Below are positions 23,746-32,524 of a stretch of DNA of 44,044 nucleotides, piece after piece (positions within the stretch are counted from its first letter, which is position 1; each line of letters opens with the position of its first letter). The DNA is from Gemmatimonadota bacterium (GTDB lineage Bacteria; Gemmatimonadota; Gemmatimonadetes; Palauibacterales; Palauibacteraceae). The stretch is taken from contig JAJCZV010000043.1 in NCBI GenBank assembly GCA_029262175.1, forward strand, positions 1 to 44,044, given 5' to 3'. The notes under the pieces are model-generated. The model was not told where the DNA came from. It was given only the letters and a program-made list of their open reading frames with translations, and searched no databases. Both the position numbers and the translations under genes were made by a program.

Positions 23746-24762
23746 ATGGGGAGGGTCGTGGGCTCCAGCGACGGGACGCAAAGCGCGATTGTCACGAACG
23801 GACTGAGCCGGGATTTCCCGGGGGTCCGCGCGGTGGATTCGCTCACGCTCGAGGTGCCCCGCGGCTCGATCTTCGGCTTTTTGGGTCGAAACGGGGCGGG
23901 GAAGACCACGACGATCCGCCTGCTGCTGGGCCTGATCGAAGCAAGTCGCGGATCCGCCCACGTCCTCGGCTTCGATGCCGCGACGCATTCGGCGCAAATC
24001 CGTGCGCAGTCCGGCGTGTTGCTAGAGAGCGCGGGTCTGCTTGAACGCCTCAGCGCGGCAGAGAACCTAGATATCTACGGACGGATCGCCCGCCTTTCGA
24101 AGAAGGATCGGGCGGCGCGAACCGAGGAACTGCTCCAGCGTATCGGACTTTGGGATCGGCGGACGGAGCCCGTCGCGGGGTGGAGCCGTGGCATGAGACA
24201 GCGGCTCGCGATCGCGCGCTCGCTCATCGGCCATCCGGCCCTGATCTTTTTGGATGAGCCGACGGCCGGGCTCGACCCGATCAGCGCCGCCGATGTGAGA
24301 CAGGACTTGCTCCAGCTCGCCGACATCTCCGGCGTCACCGTCTTTCTCACGACACACAATCTCGCCGAGGCCGAGCGTCTCTGCGATCAGGTCGCCGTCG
24401 TGCGGAGCGGCAAGCTTTTGTCGGTTGGCGCTCCCTCCGATGTGGGCCGTGACGAACGCCGGCCTCGCGTACGGTTTCGCGGCCGCGGTTTCTCGGAGGG
24501 CATCCTGACCGAACTCGAACAACACGTCGACGTCGGATACGTCCAACCAGAACCCGATGGGGCGGTCCTGACGATCGCCGATGCGCCAGGGATCTCCCGG
24601 CTCGTGTCGTTTCTGGTCGGCCGCGAGGTCGCGCTCGAGGAGGTCTCCCCCGTCGGAAAGACGCTGGAAGACGGAGTACTCTCGTTGTTCAGGTCCAGCG
24701 ACGAGTCGAGCTCACCGGGCGGCGAAGGCGATGCTCCGCGACATTCTGTCGGCGGAGCGTGA
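23746..24762 (+). CDS. ABC-2-type transporter ATP-binding protein
   Basis: A 338-residue protein with a complete nucleotide-binding domain: Walker A GRNGAGKTTT (about 48-57), a signature-loop variant SRGMRQRLAIARSL, Walker B LIFLDEPTAGLDP and switch LTTHN. The C-terminal ~100 residues (from about DERRPRVRFRG) form the accessory domain common in ABC-2 exporters such as the CcmA/DrrA/NatA type. It overlaps or abuts the permease gene (stop at 24760-24762), so the pair forms an exporter operon. The signature is SRGM in place of LSGG, a common variant in this subfamily. The substrate is unknown. Confidence 0.9.
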   Translation: MGRVVGSSDGTQSAIVTNGLSRDFPGVRAVDSLTLEVPRGSIFGFLGRNGAGKTTTIRLLLGLIEASRGSAHVLGFDAATHSAQIRAQSGVLLESAGLLERLSAAENLDIYGRIARLSKKDRAARTEELLQRIGLWDRRTEPVAGWSRGMRQRLAIARSLIGHPALIFLDEPTAGLDPISAADVRQDLLQLADISGVTVFLTTHNLAEAERLCDQVAVVRSGKLLSVGAPSDVGRDERRPRVRFRGRGFSEGILTELEQHVDVGYVQPEPDGAVLTIADAPGISRLVSFLVGREVALEEVSPVGKTLEDGVLSLFRSSDESSSPGGEGDAPRHSVGGA

Positions 24763-24764
24763 CC

Positions 24765-25493
24765 ATGACTGACCTCGGCGTCGTACTGAGCAAGGAGTGG
24801 CTCGAGCTCCGCAAATCCGATTCGGTTTGGATTGCGCTCGCCACGCTCATCGTGTTTCTGGCGATGATCGGAGTGTTTCTTCCTTGGCTGATCGGTCCGC
24901 TTTGGCTGAGCGCCCCTTGGATCACCTTGATCTGGGCATGGATTCCCATGTTTCTGGTCACGACCGTTACGGCCGACGCGTTCGCTGGCGAAAGAGAACG
25001 CCGCACACTCGAGACGCTGCTTGCGACGCGGCTGTCCGACGGCGCGATCCTGTGGGGGAAGTGGTTGGCTTCGGTCGTTTGGGTCGCGACCGCGATGTTG
25101 CTCTCGTTTCCGCTCGGGGTCTTGAGTCTGAACCTCATGTTTGACCGAGGACCGTTTCTTCCGTCGGTCGGCCAAGTATTGGCGACCGTTGCCGTCGCCT
25201 TCGCCGCAGCGGGATTGGGCGGCGCACTTGGCGTGTTGGTTTCGCTGCGCGCCGCCAGTGTGCGGCACGCGCAGCAGGTCCTCGCGATCATGGTATTCAC
25301 GATCGCGTTCGTCCCCATCGCCTTTATGCGCTTGGCGCCGCAGGAATGGACGGCCGGTTTGTTCCAAACGCTAACCAGCGGGTCGCCAGCTTCGACCGGC
25401 GGGGCGTTCGCGGGAATCCTCGCGCTCACCACCGCGCCCGTCCTCTTGATCGCGAAAGCTCGTTTTCAGCGGGGCCGAATCCCGCTCAAGTAG
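24765..25493 (+). CDS. ABC-2-type transporter permease
   Basis: A 242-residue protein with six predicted membrane helices. ATG 24765 is chosen because CGGAG ends seven bases upstream; a GTG at 24759 would give a GTGA overlap and cannot be excluded. The cytoplasmic loop FAGERERRTLETLLATRLSD, with its E-R-E-x-x-T-L-E-x-L-L core, is the hallmark of ABC-2 permeases. It would form the membrane half of the exporter with the preceding ATPase. Transport substrate and direction are not evident beyond the export tendency of the family. Confidence 0.88.
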   Translation: MTDLGVVLSKEWLELRKSDSVWIALATLIVFLAMIGVFLPWLIGPLWLSAPWITLIWAWIPMFLVTTVTADAFAGERERRTLETLLATRLSDGAILWGKWLASVVWVATAMLLSFPLGVLSLNLMFDRGPFLPSVGQVLATVAVAFAAAGLGGALGVLVSLRAASVRHAQQVLAIMVFTIAFVPIAFMRLAPQEWTAGLFQTLTSGSPASTGGAFAGILALTTAPVLLIAKARFQRGRIPLK

Positions 25494-25644
25494 CCGGGCA
25501 TCCCCCGCGCCGCCCGCGTCGGGGAAGGGCCTGCCGATCTCCGCGACGGAGACCGCGACTCTCCCGCGTCTTGTGACGCGACTCCAGCGCTCCGCATGTT
25601 GGTGACCGGATGGCATCAAGCGTCACGGACACAGGGAGCCCGCT

Positions 25645-26190
25645 ATGACCGGAACACAGAAATCGTTTACGGAACGCATGCTCGGCGCTGCGATGCTCGA
25701 CGTCGATACGTACGAAGAGGTCGAGCACGATGAGGGCGCGACCGGTCAAGCAGCGGCGGTCGTCGTCATCGTTGCGATCTGCACCGCGATCGGAGCCGTC
25801 GGGGCGGGCGGTGCGGGGATCATCAGTCGCCCCATCGGTTCGCTGCTGACCTGGGTCCTCTGGTCTGGAGTCACATTCCTGATCGGCACGCGGGTGTTTG
25901 GCGGGACGGCCACCTGGGGCGAGTTGCTGCGGACGATCGGCTTCGCTCAGGCTCCGGGCGTCCTATACCTGAGCGGCGTGGTGCCGCTGCTCGGTGGGTT
26001 GGTGGGTTTCGCAGCCGGAATCTGGACCCTCATCGCCGGAGTGGTCGCGATACGCCAGGCGCTCGACTTCGACACCGGCAAGGCGATTCTCACGACCCTG
26101 CTCAGTGTCGGCGCGGTCATGGCGTGCTTGTTCGCGCTCGGGCTGGCGCTGGGCGTCCCCCTCGCCATCATTGGCGGCCTTAGCAACTAG
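25645..26190 (+). CDS. Yip1-domain-like membrane protein
   Basis: A 181-residue protein with a short cytoplasmic N-terminus (FTERMLGAAMLDVDTYEEVEHDE) and five hydrophobic segments. The helical pattern, with FAQAPGVLYLSGVVPLLGGL and WTLIAGVVAIRQALDFDTGKA, matches the bacterial Yip1 family. ATG 25645 is preceded by AGGGAGCC. It is separated from the ABC permease by 151 bases and is convergent, with a 6-base gap, with the GGDEF/EAL gene. The bacterial function of this family is not known. Confidence 0.78.
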   Translation: MTGTQKSFTERMLGAAMLDVDTYEEVEHDEGATGQAAAVVVIVAICTAIGAVGAGGAGIISRPIGSLLTWVLWSGVTFLIGTRVFGGTATWGELLRTIGFAQAPGVLYLSGVVPLLGGLVGFAAGIWTLIAGVVAIRQALDFDTGKAILTTLLSVGAVMACLFALGLALGVPLAIIGGLSN

Positions 26191-26196
26191 CGGGTG

Positions 26197-28575
26197 TTAC
26201 CGCGTGGTCGCCGCCAGGTCGAGCGGGTATCCGCCTTCGATGAGCTTCCCGGCCTGCGGTGCCGCAACCGGCCCGGAGAAAAAGTACCCCTGCGCCTGTT
26301 GACACCCCAAGGCGCGAAGTTGGAGAAACTGCTCTCGGTTCTCGATCCCTTCGGCGATGACTTCGAGTTCGAGAATCTTTGCAAGCTCGATAATCGTCCG
26401 AGCCACGTCCCACTCGTTGCTCGCACCGGCGGCGCCGCTCACGAAGGAGCGATCGATCTTGAGCGCACCGATCGGATATCGGTGCAGGTAACTGAGCGAT
26501 GAGTATCCCGTGCCGAAGTCATCCACGGCGATGCGGAGACCTCGTTGGGTCACTGCTTTGAGAATGCGGGCGGCCGTCGGTCCGTCCTTCATGAACGAAC
26601 CTTCGCTTACATCGAGACGGACATACTTGGGCGGCAGTTCGGTGGCCTCGATGGTTTCGATCGTCCGCGTTACGAACGATTCGTCAAAGAGCTGTGACTC
26701 GCCAATGTTGATCGCGATGTTGGGCGGGAACCTGAGGTGATAGGTCTCGATCCAGTCCTTCATTTGACGACATGCGCGATCCATGACCCAATAGCCGATT
26801 TCCTGGAACAGCCCGGCTTCCTCGGCCACCGGGATGAATTCGGAGGGAGGGATTGCCCCGCGCTCCTTGTGGTTCCAGCGCAAGAAGGCCTCGACTCCGG
26901 TGATGCGTCCGTCGCTCAGAGACACGACCGGTTGGTACTCCAAGAACAGCTCTCGCGCTTCGAAGGCCTCTCGAAGATCGCCTTCCAGTTCGGAGACCCC
27001 TTGGGAAAAGGCCTTCGTGGCCGCATCGAAGACTTGAACGGGCGCGCCCTCGCGTCGAGCTCGCCGGAGCGCGATGCCTGCGTCCCGGATCATCTCGGCG
27101 GGCGATTCGTAGGCGGTGCGACTTAGCGCCAGGCCTATGGCCGGCGGCATCTGAATGGACTCGGAACCCAGCGGAATGGCCGGCGTGAGACTCTGGACCA
27201 CACGGTCGGTGACGCGCGACGCATCCTCGAGGCTCTTCACGTCGTCCAGCACGATCCCGAACTTGTGGTCTTCGAGGTGTGAAACGGTGTCGCCGGGTCG
27301 CACGGCGTTCGCAATCCGCCGGCTGAGCGTCAACACGAGTTCTTCCGTGGCTTCTTGGCCCAACTTGTCGGCCACTTGTTCGAGGCCGTCCATCGCGACG
27401 GCGAGTACGGCGAAAGACCGATCCGGCCGGCGAACTCTCCGGCGCATCGCTTGCTCGATGCGGTCGCCGAGCATGGCCGCCGTTGGAAGACCGGTGAGTC
27501 GGTTGTACATGAGGTCGCGCGCGGTTCGATCGTTTCTCGTCCGCGATTCGGACACATCGACCATGGAACCCGCGATGCGTGTCGCTTTGCCGTTCGAGCC
27601 CCGATCCGCCACCGCTCTCACGCGGACCCAGCGATAGGTCCCGTCACTGTGAAGAAGGCGGTGTTCGCTCTCAAAGCGCGGAGACTGTTGGTCGAGATGC
27701 TCGAGAAGTTCGAGCTCGACGCGGTCGGCATCGTCCGGATGGATGCGGTCGAACCATTCGGACGGCTGCTTGGTCAGCTCTTGGGCGCCGTGGCCGAGCA
27801 CTGCCTTCCAACGCGGAGAAAGGTGGATGTGGTCTCGCTCGAGATCCCAATCCCATAGACCGGTCTCCGCGCCTCTGCAGACGAGATCAAAGCGCTCTTC
27901 CAGGTCCCGCACCACGGCGTCGTCCGGGCCCTGCTTGTCGGCCTTTGCCGAGATCTCTCGAATGTGTCGAGCCGCACCCTTGACGGCGTTGTGCGCTCGA
28001 ATTCGAGACGCGATCTGACACAAGATCGCTCGGGCGATGTCCATACCCTCTCGAACGCCAGCCGAAGGAGCCCGCTCGTCGTCTCGGAGTAGCAGGATCG
28101 TCGCCGTGACCTGGTCGCCAGCCTCGACCGGGAAGCGGTCGCACCGTCCGAGACCGTGCTCCTTTGCCACGGCGGCCATCGAGGCGGGAAGGTCATCTGC
28201 CGTCAACACGGTGTCCGGGGACTCCAGGACCTTGGCCAGGGACTCGGCGTCGCTTTCGCCAACGGCGGTCTTCCACGCCTCGACGCCTTCGCGATCTGCG
28301 ACCGCCAACGCGGAGGCCGCGACCGACCCGTCCTTGGATCGAATGAGGCCGAGTCCCACCCGCCAGCCATCTCTATGGAGCCAGGCCGCGGTCACGGTCC
28401 GGACGGGACCGATCAGCGAAGTTTCTCCCTTCGCGGCCGTCAGGACGCGGGCGACGCGCGCGAGGACATCCTGGGGTGGGCTATCCGAATCGGAGCTCGC
28501 AAGGTCCGCCCCCTCGTCGGCAACGAGGAGGAAAGGGTTTGCGTCGCCGCGGTGCGTTCCGGAGTCCTGCGTCAT
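26197..28575 (-). CDS. PAS-GGDEF-EAL protein with degenerate GGDEF, probable c-di-GMP phosphodiesterase
   Basis: A 792-residue protein starting at ATG 28573-28575 behind GAGAGG; an in-frame ATG ten codons upstream lacks a ribosome site. Order: an N-terminal GAF-like region (about 20-185), PAS fold-3 (about 228-345, with WFDRIHPDDADRV and SDGTYRWVRVRAVAD), a GGDEF domain (about 365-525) and an EAL domain (about 530-785). The GGDEF site reads LEDHKF, so cyclase activity is unlikely. The EAL motif reads EAFLRW, keeping E and R; DDFGTGYSSLSYL is intact; the ELTE position reads DVSE. It would hydrolyse c-di-GMP, possibly controlled through the GAF/PAS domains. No membrane segment is present. Confidence 0.88.
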   Translation of the reverse strand: MTQDSGTHRGDANPFLLVADEGADLASSDSDSPPQDVLARVARVLTAAKGETSLIGPVRTVTAAWLHRDGWRVGLGLIRSKDGSVAASALAVADREGVEAWKTAVGESDAESLAKVLESPDTVLTADDLPASMAAVAKEHGLGRCDRFPVEAGDQVTATILLLRDDERAPSAGVREGMDIARAILCQIASRIRAHNAVKGAARHIREISAKADKQGPDDAVVRDLEERFDLVCRGAETGLWDWDLERDHIHLSPRWKAVLGHGAQELTKQPSEWFDRIHPDDADRVELELLEHLDQQSPRFESEHRLLHSDGTYRWVRVRAVADRGSNGKATRIAGSMVDVSESRTRNDRTARDLMYNRLTGLPTAAMLGDRIEQAMRRRVRRPDRSFAVLAVAMDGLEQVADKLGQEATEELVLTLSRRIANAVRPGDTVSHLEDHKFGIVLDDVKSLEDASRVTDRVVQSLTPAIPLGSESIQMPPAIGLALSRTAYESPAEMIRDAGIALRRARREGAPVQVFDAATKAFSQGVSELEGDLREAFEARELFLEYQPVVSLSDGRITGVEAFLRWNHKERGAIPPSEFIPVAEEAGLFQEIGYWVMDRACRQMKDWIETYHLRFPPNIAINIGESQLFDESFVTRTIETIEATELPPKYVRLDVSEGSFMKDGPTAARILKAVTQRGLRIAVDDFGTGYSSLSYLHRYPIGALKIDRSFVSGAAGASNEWDVARTIIELAKILELEVIAEGIENREQFLQLRALGCQQAQGYFFSGPVAAPQAGKLIEGGYPLDLAATTR

Positions 28576-28933
28576 CGACCGACCTCTCGGCTCGTCTCCG
28601 AGCATGGAATAGCGTTTCGCGACCCGGCGCCGCGTTCTGCGGAGCACCGCGTCGAATTCTCACCTAAGAAATCACTTCAGGTGAACGTATTAACCCGATT
28701 TTTTACAACTGATTACAGAATGAACGCCTAGAATCGAACCGAAGAGCCTCGGGCTCTGCGATCCCCCCCGGGGACACGGGCGTGCAACGCTGAAGCCAAG
28801 ACGATTTGCCCTTTCCTCTGGCGTGGTGGGTCCCGAGTTTGTAGGGAGCAGGACTGGGCTCGTTGCGGATCCATCGCCGGGCTCCAAGTGGAGGATCTCG
28901 CGAGGTGAACCGGGTGACATCGAGGAGGGCTCT
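28576..28933. promoter_or_regulatory. divergent intergenic region with TCACCT/AGGTGA dyad
   Basis: These 358 bases separate the GGDEF/EAL gene from the gamma-glutamyltransferase gene. An inverted repeat, TCACCT (28660-28665) and AGGTGA (28679-28684) with 13 bases between, sits next to an AT-rich stretch (28685-28725) that could hold promoter elements. This is a candidate operator. No small gene with family character is seen. Confidence 0.35.
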
Positions 28934-30673
28934 TTGAGACGGAATAGACACCGCCGACCGACGGTGACCCTTGGGGTGGTTCTGTGCGCGTTCGGGATCG
29001 CGCTGACACCCCTCGCGGCCCAATCCGGCCGGATGGCCGCTCCCTCGCGCGGAGGGATGGTGACGAGCAGTCACTACCTGGCCTCCGAAGCCGGGCAGGA
29101 GATTCTCGAGCGCGGAGGTAATGCGGTCGACGCTGCGGTGGCCACGGCCTTTGCGCTTGCCGTCACCCTCCCGTCGGCCGGCAACGTCGGTGGTGGCGGT
29201 TTCATGGTCTACCACGGCGCGGACGGCGAAGCGACGACCTTCAACTTCCGAGAAAAAGCGGCCCTCGCCGCGACCGAACGGATGTATCTGGGCCCAGACG
29301 GCGAGATTCGCGAGAATTCGAATCACATCGGGCTTTTGGCCGTTGGGGTTCCTGGCACCGTGGCCGGGATGTGGAAGGCGCATCAAAAGCTCGGAAAGCT
29401 GCCGTGGGCCGATCTCGTGGAGCCGGCGGTCCGCCTCGCGGCCGATGGTTTTCCCTCGACCTGGGCCATGCAGGGCTGGCTCGAGTCGTTGCCGGGCCGC
29501 CAGGGATCGCTCTACGACGGGACCAGAGACGCGTTCCTGAAGGATGGAACGATGCTCTACGAGCCCGGCGAAGTGTTTCGGCAGCCGGACCTGGCGGAGA
29601 CTCTGCGACGGATCCAGCGCGACGGGCACGACGGGTTCTACAAGGGGGAGACGGCGCGTCTGCTCGCGGACTTCATGCGAGACAACGGGGGTCTGATCAC
29701 GGAAGAGGATCTCGCGATCTATGAGGCGGAGGAGCTGGAACCGCTACATGGGGAGTACCGGGGCTACGACGTCTATGGGATGCCGCCGCCGAGTTCCGGC
29801 GGGATCGCCATGGTGGAGATGCTCAACATCCTGGAGGGATACAATCTCGAGGAGATCGGGCACAACTCGGCGCTGTACCTCCACCTCCTGACGGAGTCGA
29901 TGCGCCGAGCCTTCGCCGATCGCGCGCTCTATATCGGAGATCCGAACTTCAACCCCGACATGCCCATCGACCGGCTCACGTCGAAGCGCTACGGCGATGA
30001 ACTCCGCTCGAGCATCGACATGTTCATGGCGTCGGAGAGCGACTCCGCCGCGTTCAACGGGGTCTACCTCGCCGAGAGCGAAGAGACCACGCACTACTCG
30101 GTCGTGGACAGCGATGGCAACGCGGTATCGGTGACGTATACGCTCGAGTTCGGATACGGGTCGAGCATCGTCGTTCCCGGCGCTGGCTTTCTTTTGAACA
30201 ATGAGCTCGGCGACTTCAACCCCGTGCCAGGTCGGACGAATTCGCGCGGAATGGTGGGGACGCCGCCGAACTTGGTTGCACCTCAGAAACGCCCGTTGTC
30301 GAGCATGACGCCGACGATCGTGGCCAGGGATGGCAAGCCGATCCTCGTCATCGGCAGTCCCGGCGGGCGAACCATCATCAACACGGTGCTTCAGGTCGTC
30401 CTCAACGTGATCGATCACGGCATGACCGGGTCGGACTTCGGGCGCGCCATCGAGTCTCCCCGAATCCACCATCAATGGCTTCCCGACGTCACCTCATTCG
30501 AGTCTTGGGGGTTTTCTCCGGACACCAAGCGTCTGTACGAGATGATGGGGCACACCATGAACAGTCGCGGTGGACAGGGAAGCGCGATGGGGATCTACAT
30601 CGACCCGAAGACCGGAATGGTGTGGGGCGCGGCCGACAGCCGAGCCTTCGACGGCGGAGCTCGGGGGCGCTAA
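28934..30673 (+). CDS. ggt: exported gamma-glutamyltransferase
   Basis: A 579-residue precursor starting at TTG 28934, chosen because GAGGAGGG ends five bases upstream and a basic stretch plus signal peptide follows (VTLGVVLCAFGIALTPLAAQ). Family motifs include RGGNAVDAAVATAFAL, SAGNVGGGGFMV, the maturation site at T385 (TTHYSVVDSDGNAVSVTYT), where the precursor would self-cleave and expose the catalytic threonine, and SPGGRTIINTVLQV. As a periplasmic or extracellular enzyme it would hydrolyse glutathione or transfer its gamma-glutamyl group. It is convergent with the D-aminoacylase-like gene, 7 bases apart; both act on amide bonds of small peptides, but a joint pathway is only a guess. Confidence 0.93.
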   Translation: MRRNRHRRPTVTLGVVLCAFGIALTPLAAQSGRMAAPSRGGMVTSSHYLASEAGQEILERGGNAVDAAVATAFALAVTLPSAGNVGGGGFMVYHGADGEATTFNFREKAALAATERMYLGPDGEIRENSNHIGLLAVGVPGTVAGMWKAHQKLGKLPWADLVEPAVRLAADGFPSTWAMQGWLESLPGRQGSLYDGTRDAFLKDGTMLYEPGEVFRQPDLAETLRRIQRDGHDGFYKGETARLLADFMRDNGGLITEEDLAIYEAEELEPLHGEYRGYDVYGMPPPSSGGIAMVEMLNILEGYNLEEIGHNSALYLHLLTESMRRAFADRALYIGDPNFNPDMPIDRLTSKRYGDELRSSIDMFMASESDSAAFNGVYLAESEETTHYSVVDSDGNAVSVTYTLEFGYGSSIVVPGAGFLLNNELGDFNPVPGRTNSRGMVGTPPNLVAPQKRPLSSMTPTIVARDGKPILVIGSPGGRTIINTVLQVVLNVIDHGMTGSDFGRAIESPRIHHQWLPDVTSFESWGFSPDTKRLYEMMGHTMNSRGGQGSAMGIYIDPKTGMVWGAADSRAFDGGARGR

Positions 30674-30680
30674 GCGCGCG

Positions 30681-32369
30681 CTAGGGGCGCCAGCCGGGCC
30701 CTCGAACGACTTGGCCCGGCGTGGCCCCCGTGTGCTCGCCATTGTCCAACACTTGGACTCCGTTTACGAAAACGTCCCGCACGCCCGTCGCGAGCTGGTG
30801 CGGCTCCTCGAAGGTCGCGTGATCGCCGATCGTGGCCGGATCGAAGACCACGACGTCCGCGAAGTAGCCCGGCGATAACCGGCCGCGGCCGGCGATATTG
30901 AGATTGCTCGCCGGCAACGATGTCAGTTTGCGCACCGCTTCTTCGAGCGGGATCAGTCCCTCGTCGCGCACGTAGAGACCCAGCACGCGAGCGAAATTTC
31001 CGTAAGCTCGCGGGTGGGGATTCGAGCCCGTAAACGGATCTTCGGGAGCGATCGATCCGGCGTCCGATCCAAAGCTCACCCAGGGCAGTTTGATTTGTCG
31101 CCGCACGTTTTCTTCCGACATCATGAAGTACACCGTGCCGACGCGGCTGTGGTCTTGGACGACGAGATCCATCGCGGTTTCCTCGATGCCGGTGCCCCGC
31201 ATCTGCGCGACCTCGGCGAGCGTCTTTCCCGTGAGGTACTTGAGCGAGTCCTGCCGGAATCCGACGAGAAGTACCCGATCCGGTGACCCGGCCGATAGCA
31301 GCAGGTTCTCCCATTCGTCGGTGGGGGTCCGCATCTCGCGACCGATTCTCGCGCGCGTGGTCGGTTCTTGCAGCCGACGAAACAGTTCCTGCTCGCCGCC
31401 GTCGAAGGCCCAGGGCGGCATCGAGGCGTCCAGGCCCGTCGACCCCGCCGTATACGTGTACATGTCGGCGCTGATCGCGAGGCCCTCGGCCTGCGCCGCC
31501 TCCACACGTTCGATCACGGCGTCGAGTTTGCCCCAGTTGTCGCTGCCAGCCGCTTTGAGGTGATAGATCTCGGCTGGCACGCCGGCGGTCCGCGCGATCA
31601 TGATCAGTTCGTCGACCGCCTGTAAGAGCTGATTCCCCTCGCTGCGCATGTGCGAGATGTACGCGCCGCCAGATTCCGCGGCGGCGGATGCCAGCGAAAC
31701 GAGCTCTTCAGTGCTCGCGTAGAACGCCGGCGCGTAGATGAGCGAGGACCCGACACCGAGGGCGCCCTCGCGCATCGCATCGCGCACGAGATCCTGCATG
31801 CGGCCGAGTTCTTCCACGGTGGCCGGGCGGTCTTCGTAGCCGACTTCATGGACGCGCACGGTCGTGGCGCCGACGTAGGAAGCGACGTTGGTCGAGATGC
31901 CGCGCGTTACGAGATGATCCAAGTACTCGCCCAAGGTGGTCCAGGGGATGTCGAACCGAATGTCGCCCTGACCCGCGCGCATCTCTTCCTTCATGGACTC
32001 GTTGAGCGGGCCCATGGAGCTGCCCTCGCCGAACACCTCCAGCGTCACGCCCTGTCGGATATCGCTGAGGGATCGCCCGTCGACAATCAACGATTCGGTT
32101 GCCCACGACAGCATGTTGATGAACCCCGGCGAGACGGCGAGTCCGGTCGCGTCGACGCGGTAGGTCGCTGAAGCGCCGCCGAGATCCCCGACCGCCGCGA
32201 TCGTGTCCGCACGGATCCCGACGTCGGCCACCTGAGGCGCAGCGCCGGAACCGTCGTACACCAAGCCGCCGGTGATCACGACATCGTAGTCCACACCGCC
32301 TGAACAGGCGGCCAACGCCGTCGCGGCCATCGCCAGGCGGAGACCGCCGAACCGTCGAACGATCCTCAT
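30681..32369 (-). CDS. D-aminoacylase-like amidohydrolase lipoprotein lacking the HxH motif
   Basis: A 562-residue protein with a lipobox ending LAAC22. The amidohydrolase frame resembles N-acyl-D-amino-acid deacylases: RQGVTLEVFGEG, a barrel with YISHMRSEG and EIYHLKAAG histidines, DMYTYTAGSTGLDA, and FGSDAG for the active-site aspartate. The usual metal motif after PGFI (H-x-H) is replaced by L87 and W89 (PGFINMLSWA), and the bridging cysteine region reads FGEG (E115-G116). A one-metal version using the two barrel histidines, possibly with E115, is plausible. The natural substrate is unknown; N-acyl-D-amino acids or cell-wall fragments are guesses. Confidence 0.85.
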   Translation of the reverse strand: MRIVRRFGGLRLAMAATALAACSGGVDYDVVITGGLVYDGSGAAPQVADVGIRADTIAAVGDLGGASATYRVDATGLAVSPGFINMLSWATESLIVDGRSLSDIRQGVTLEVFGEGSSMGPLNESMKEEMRAGQGDIRFDIPWTTLGEYLDHLVTRGISTNVASYVGATTVRVHEVGYEDRPATVEELGRMQDLVRDAMREGALGVGSSLIYAPAFYASTEELVSLASAAAESGGAYISHMRSEGNQLLQAVDELIMIARTAGVPAEIYHLKAAGSDNWGKLDAVIERVEAAQAEGLAISADMYTYTAGSTGLDASMPPWAFDGGEQELFRRLQEPTTRARIGREMRTPTDEWENLLLSAGSPDRVLLVGFRQDSLKYLTGKTLAEVAQMRGTGIEETAMDLVVQDHSRVGTVYFMMSEENVRRQIKLPWVSFGSDAGSIAPEDPFTGSNPHPRAYGNFARVLGLYVRDEGLIPLEEAVRKLTSLPASNLNIAGRGRLSPGYFADVVVFDPATIGDHATFEEPHQLATGVRDVFVNGVQVLDNGEHTGATPGQVVRGPGWRP

Positions 32370-32524
32370 TTCGAATCCTCTGCAGATCCATGGGTATCAC
32401 TGGCAGGAAGTCATCGTACGAACCGTCTGGGGCGTGCGCGATCTCAGATGGGTTATGTTGCTGAATATCAGAAACCCGGCGCTGCCAGATTTGAGCGTCA
32501 TTTCTCGCTTATGGGAGGACTCAC

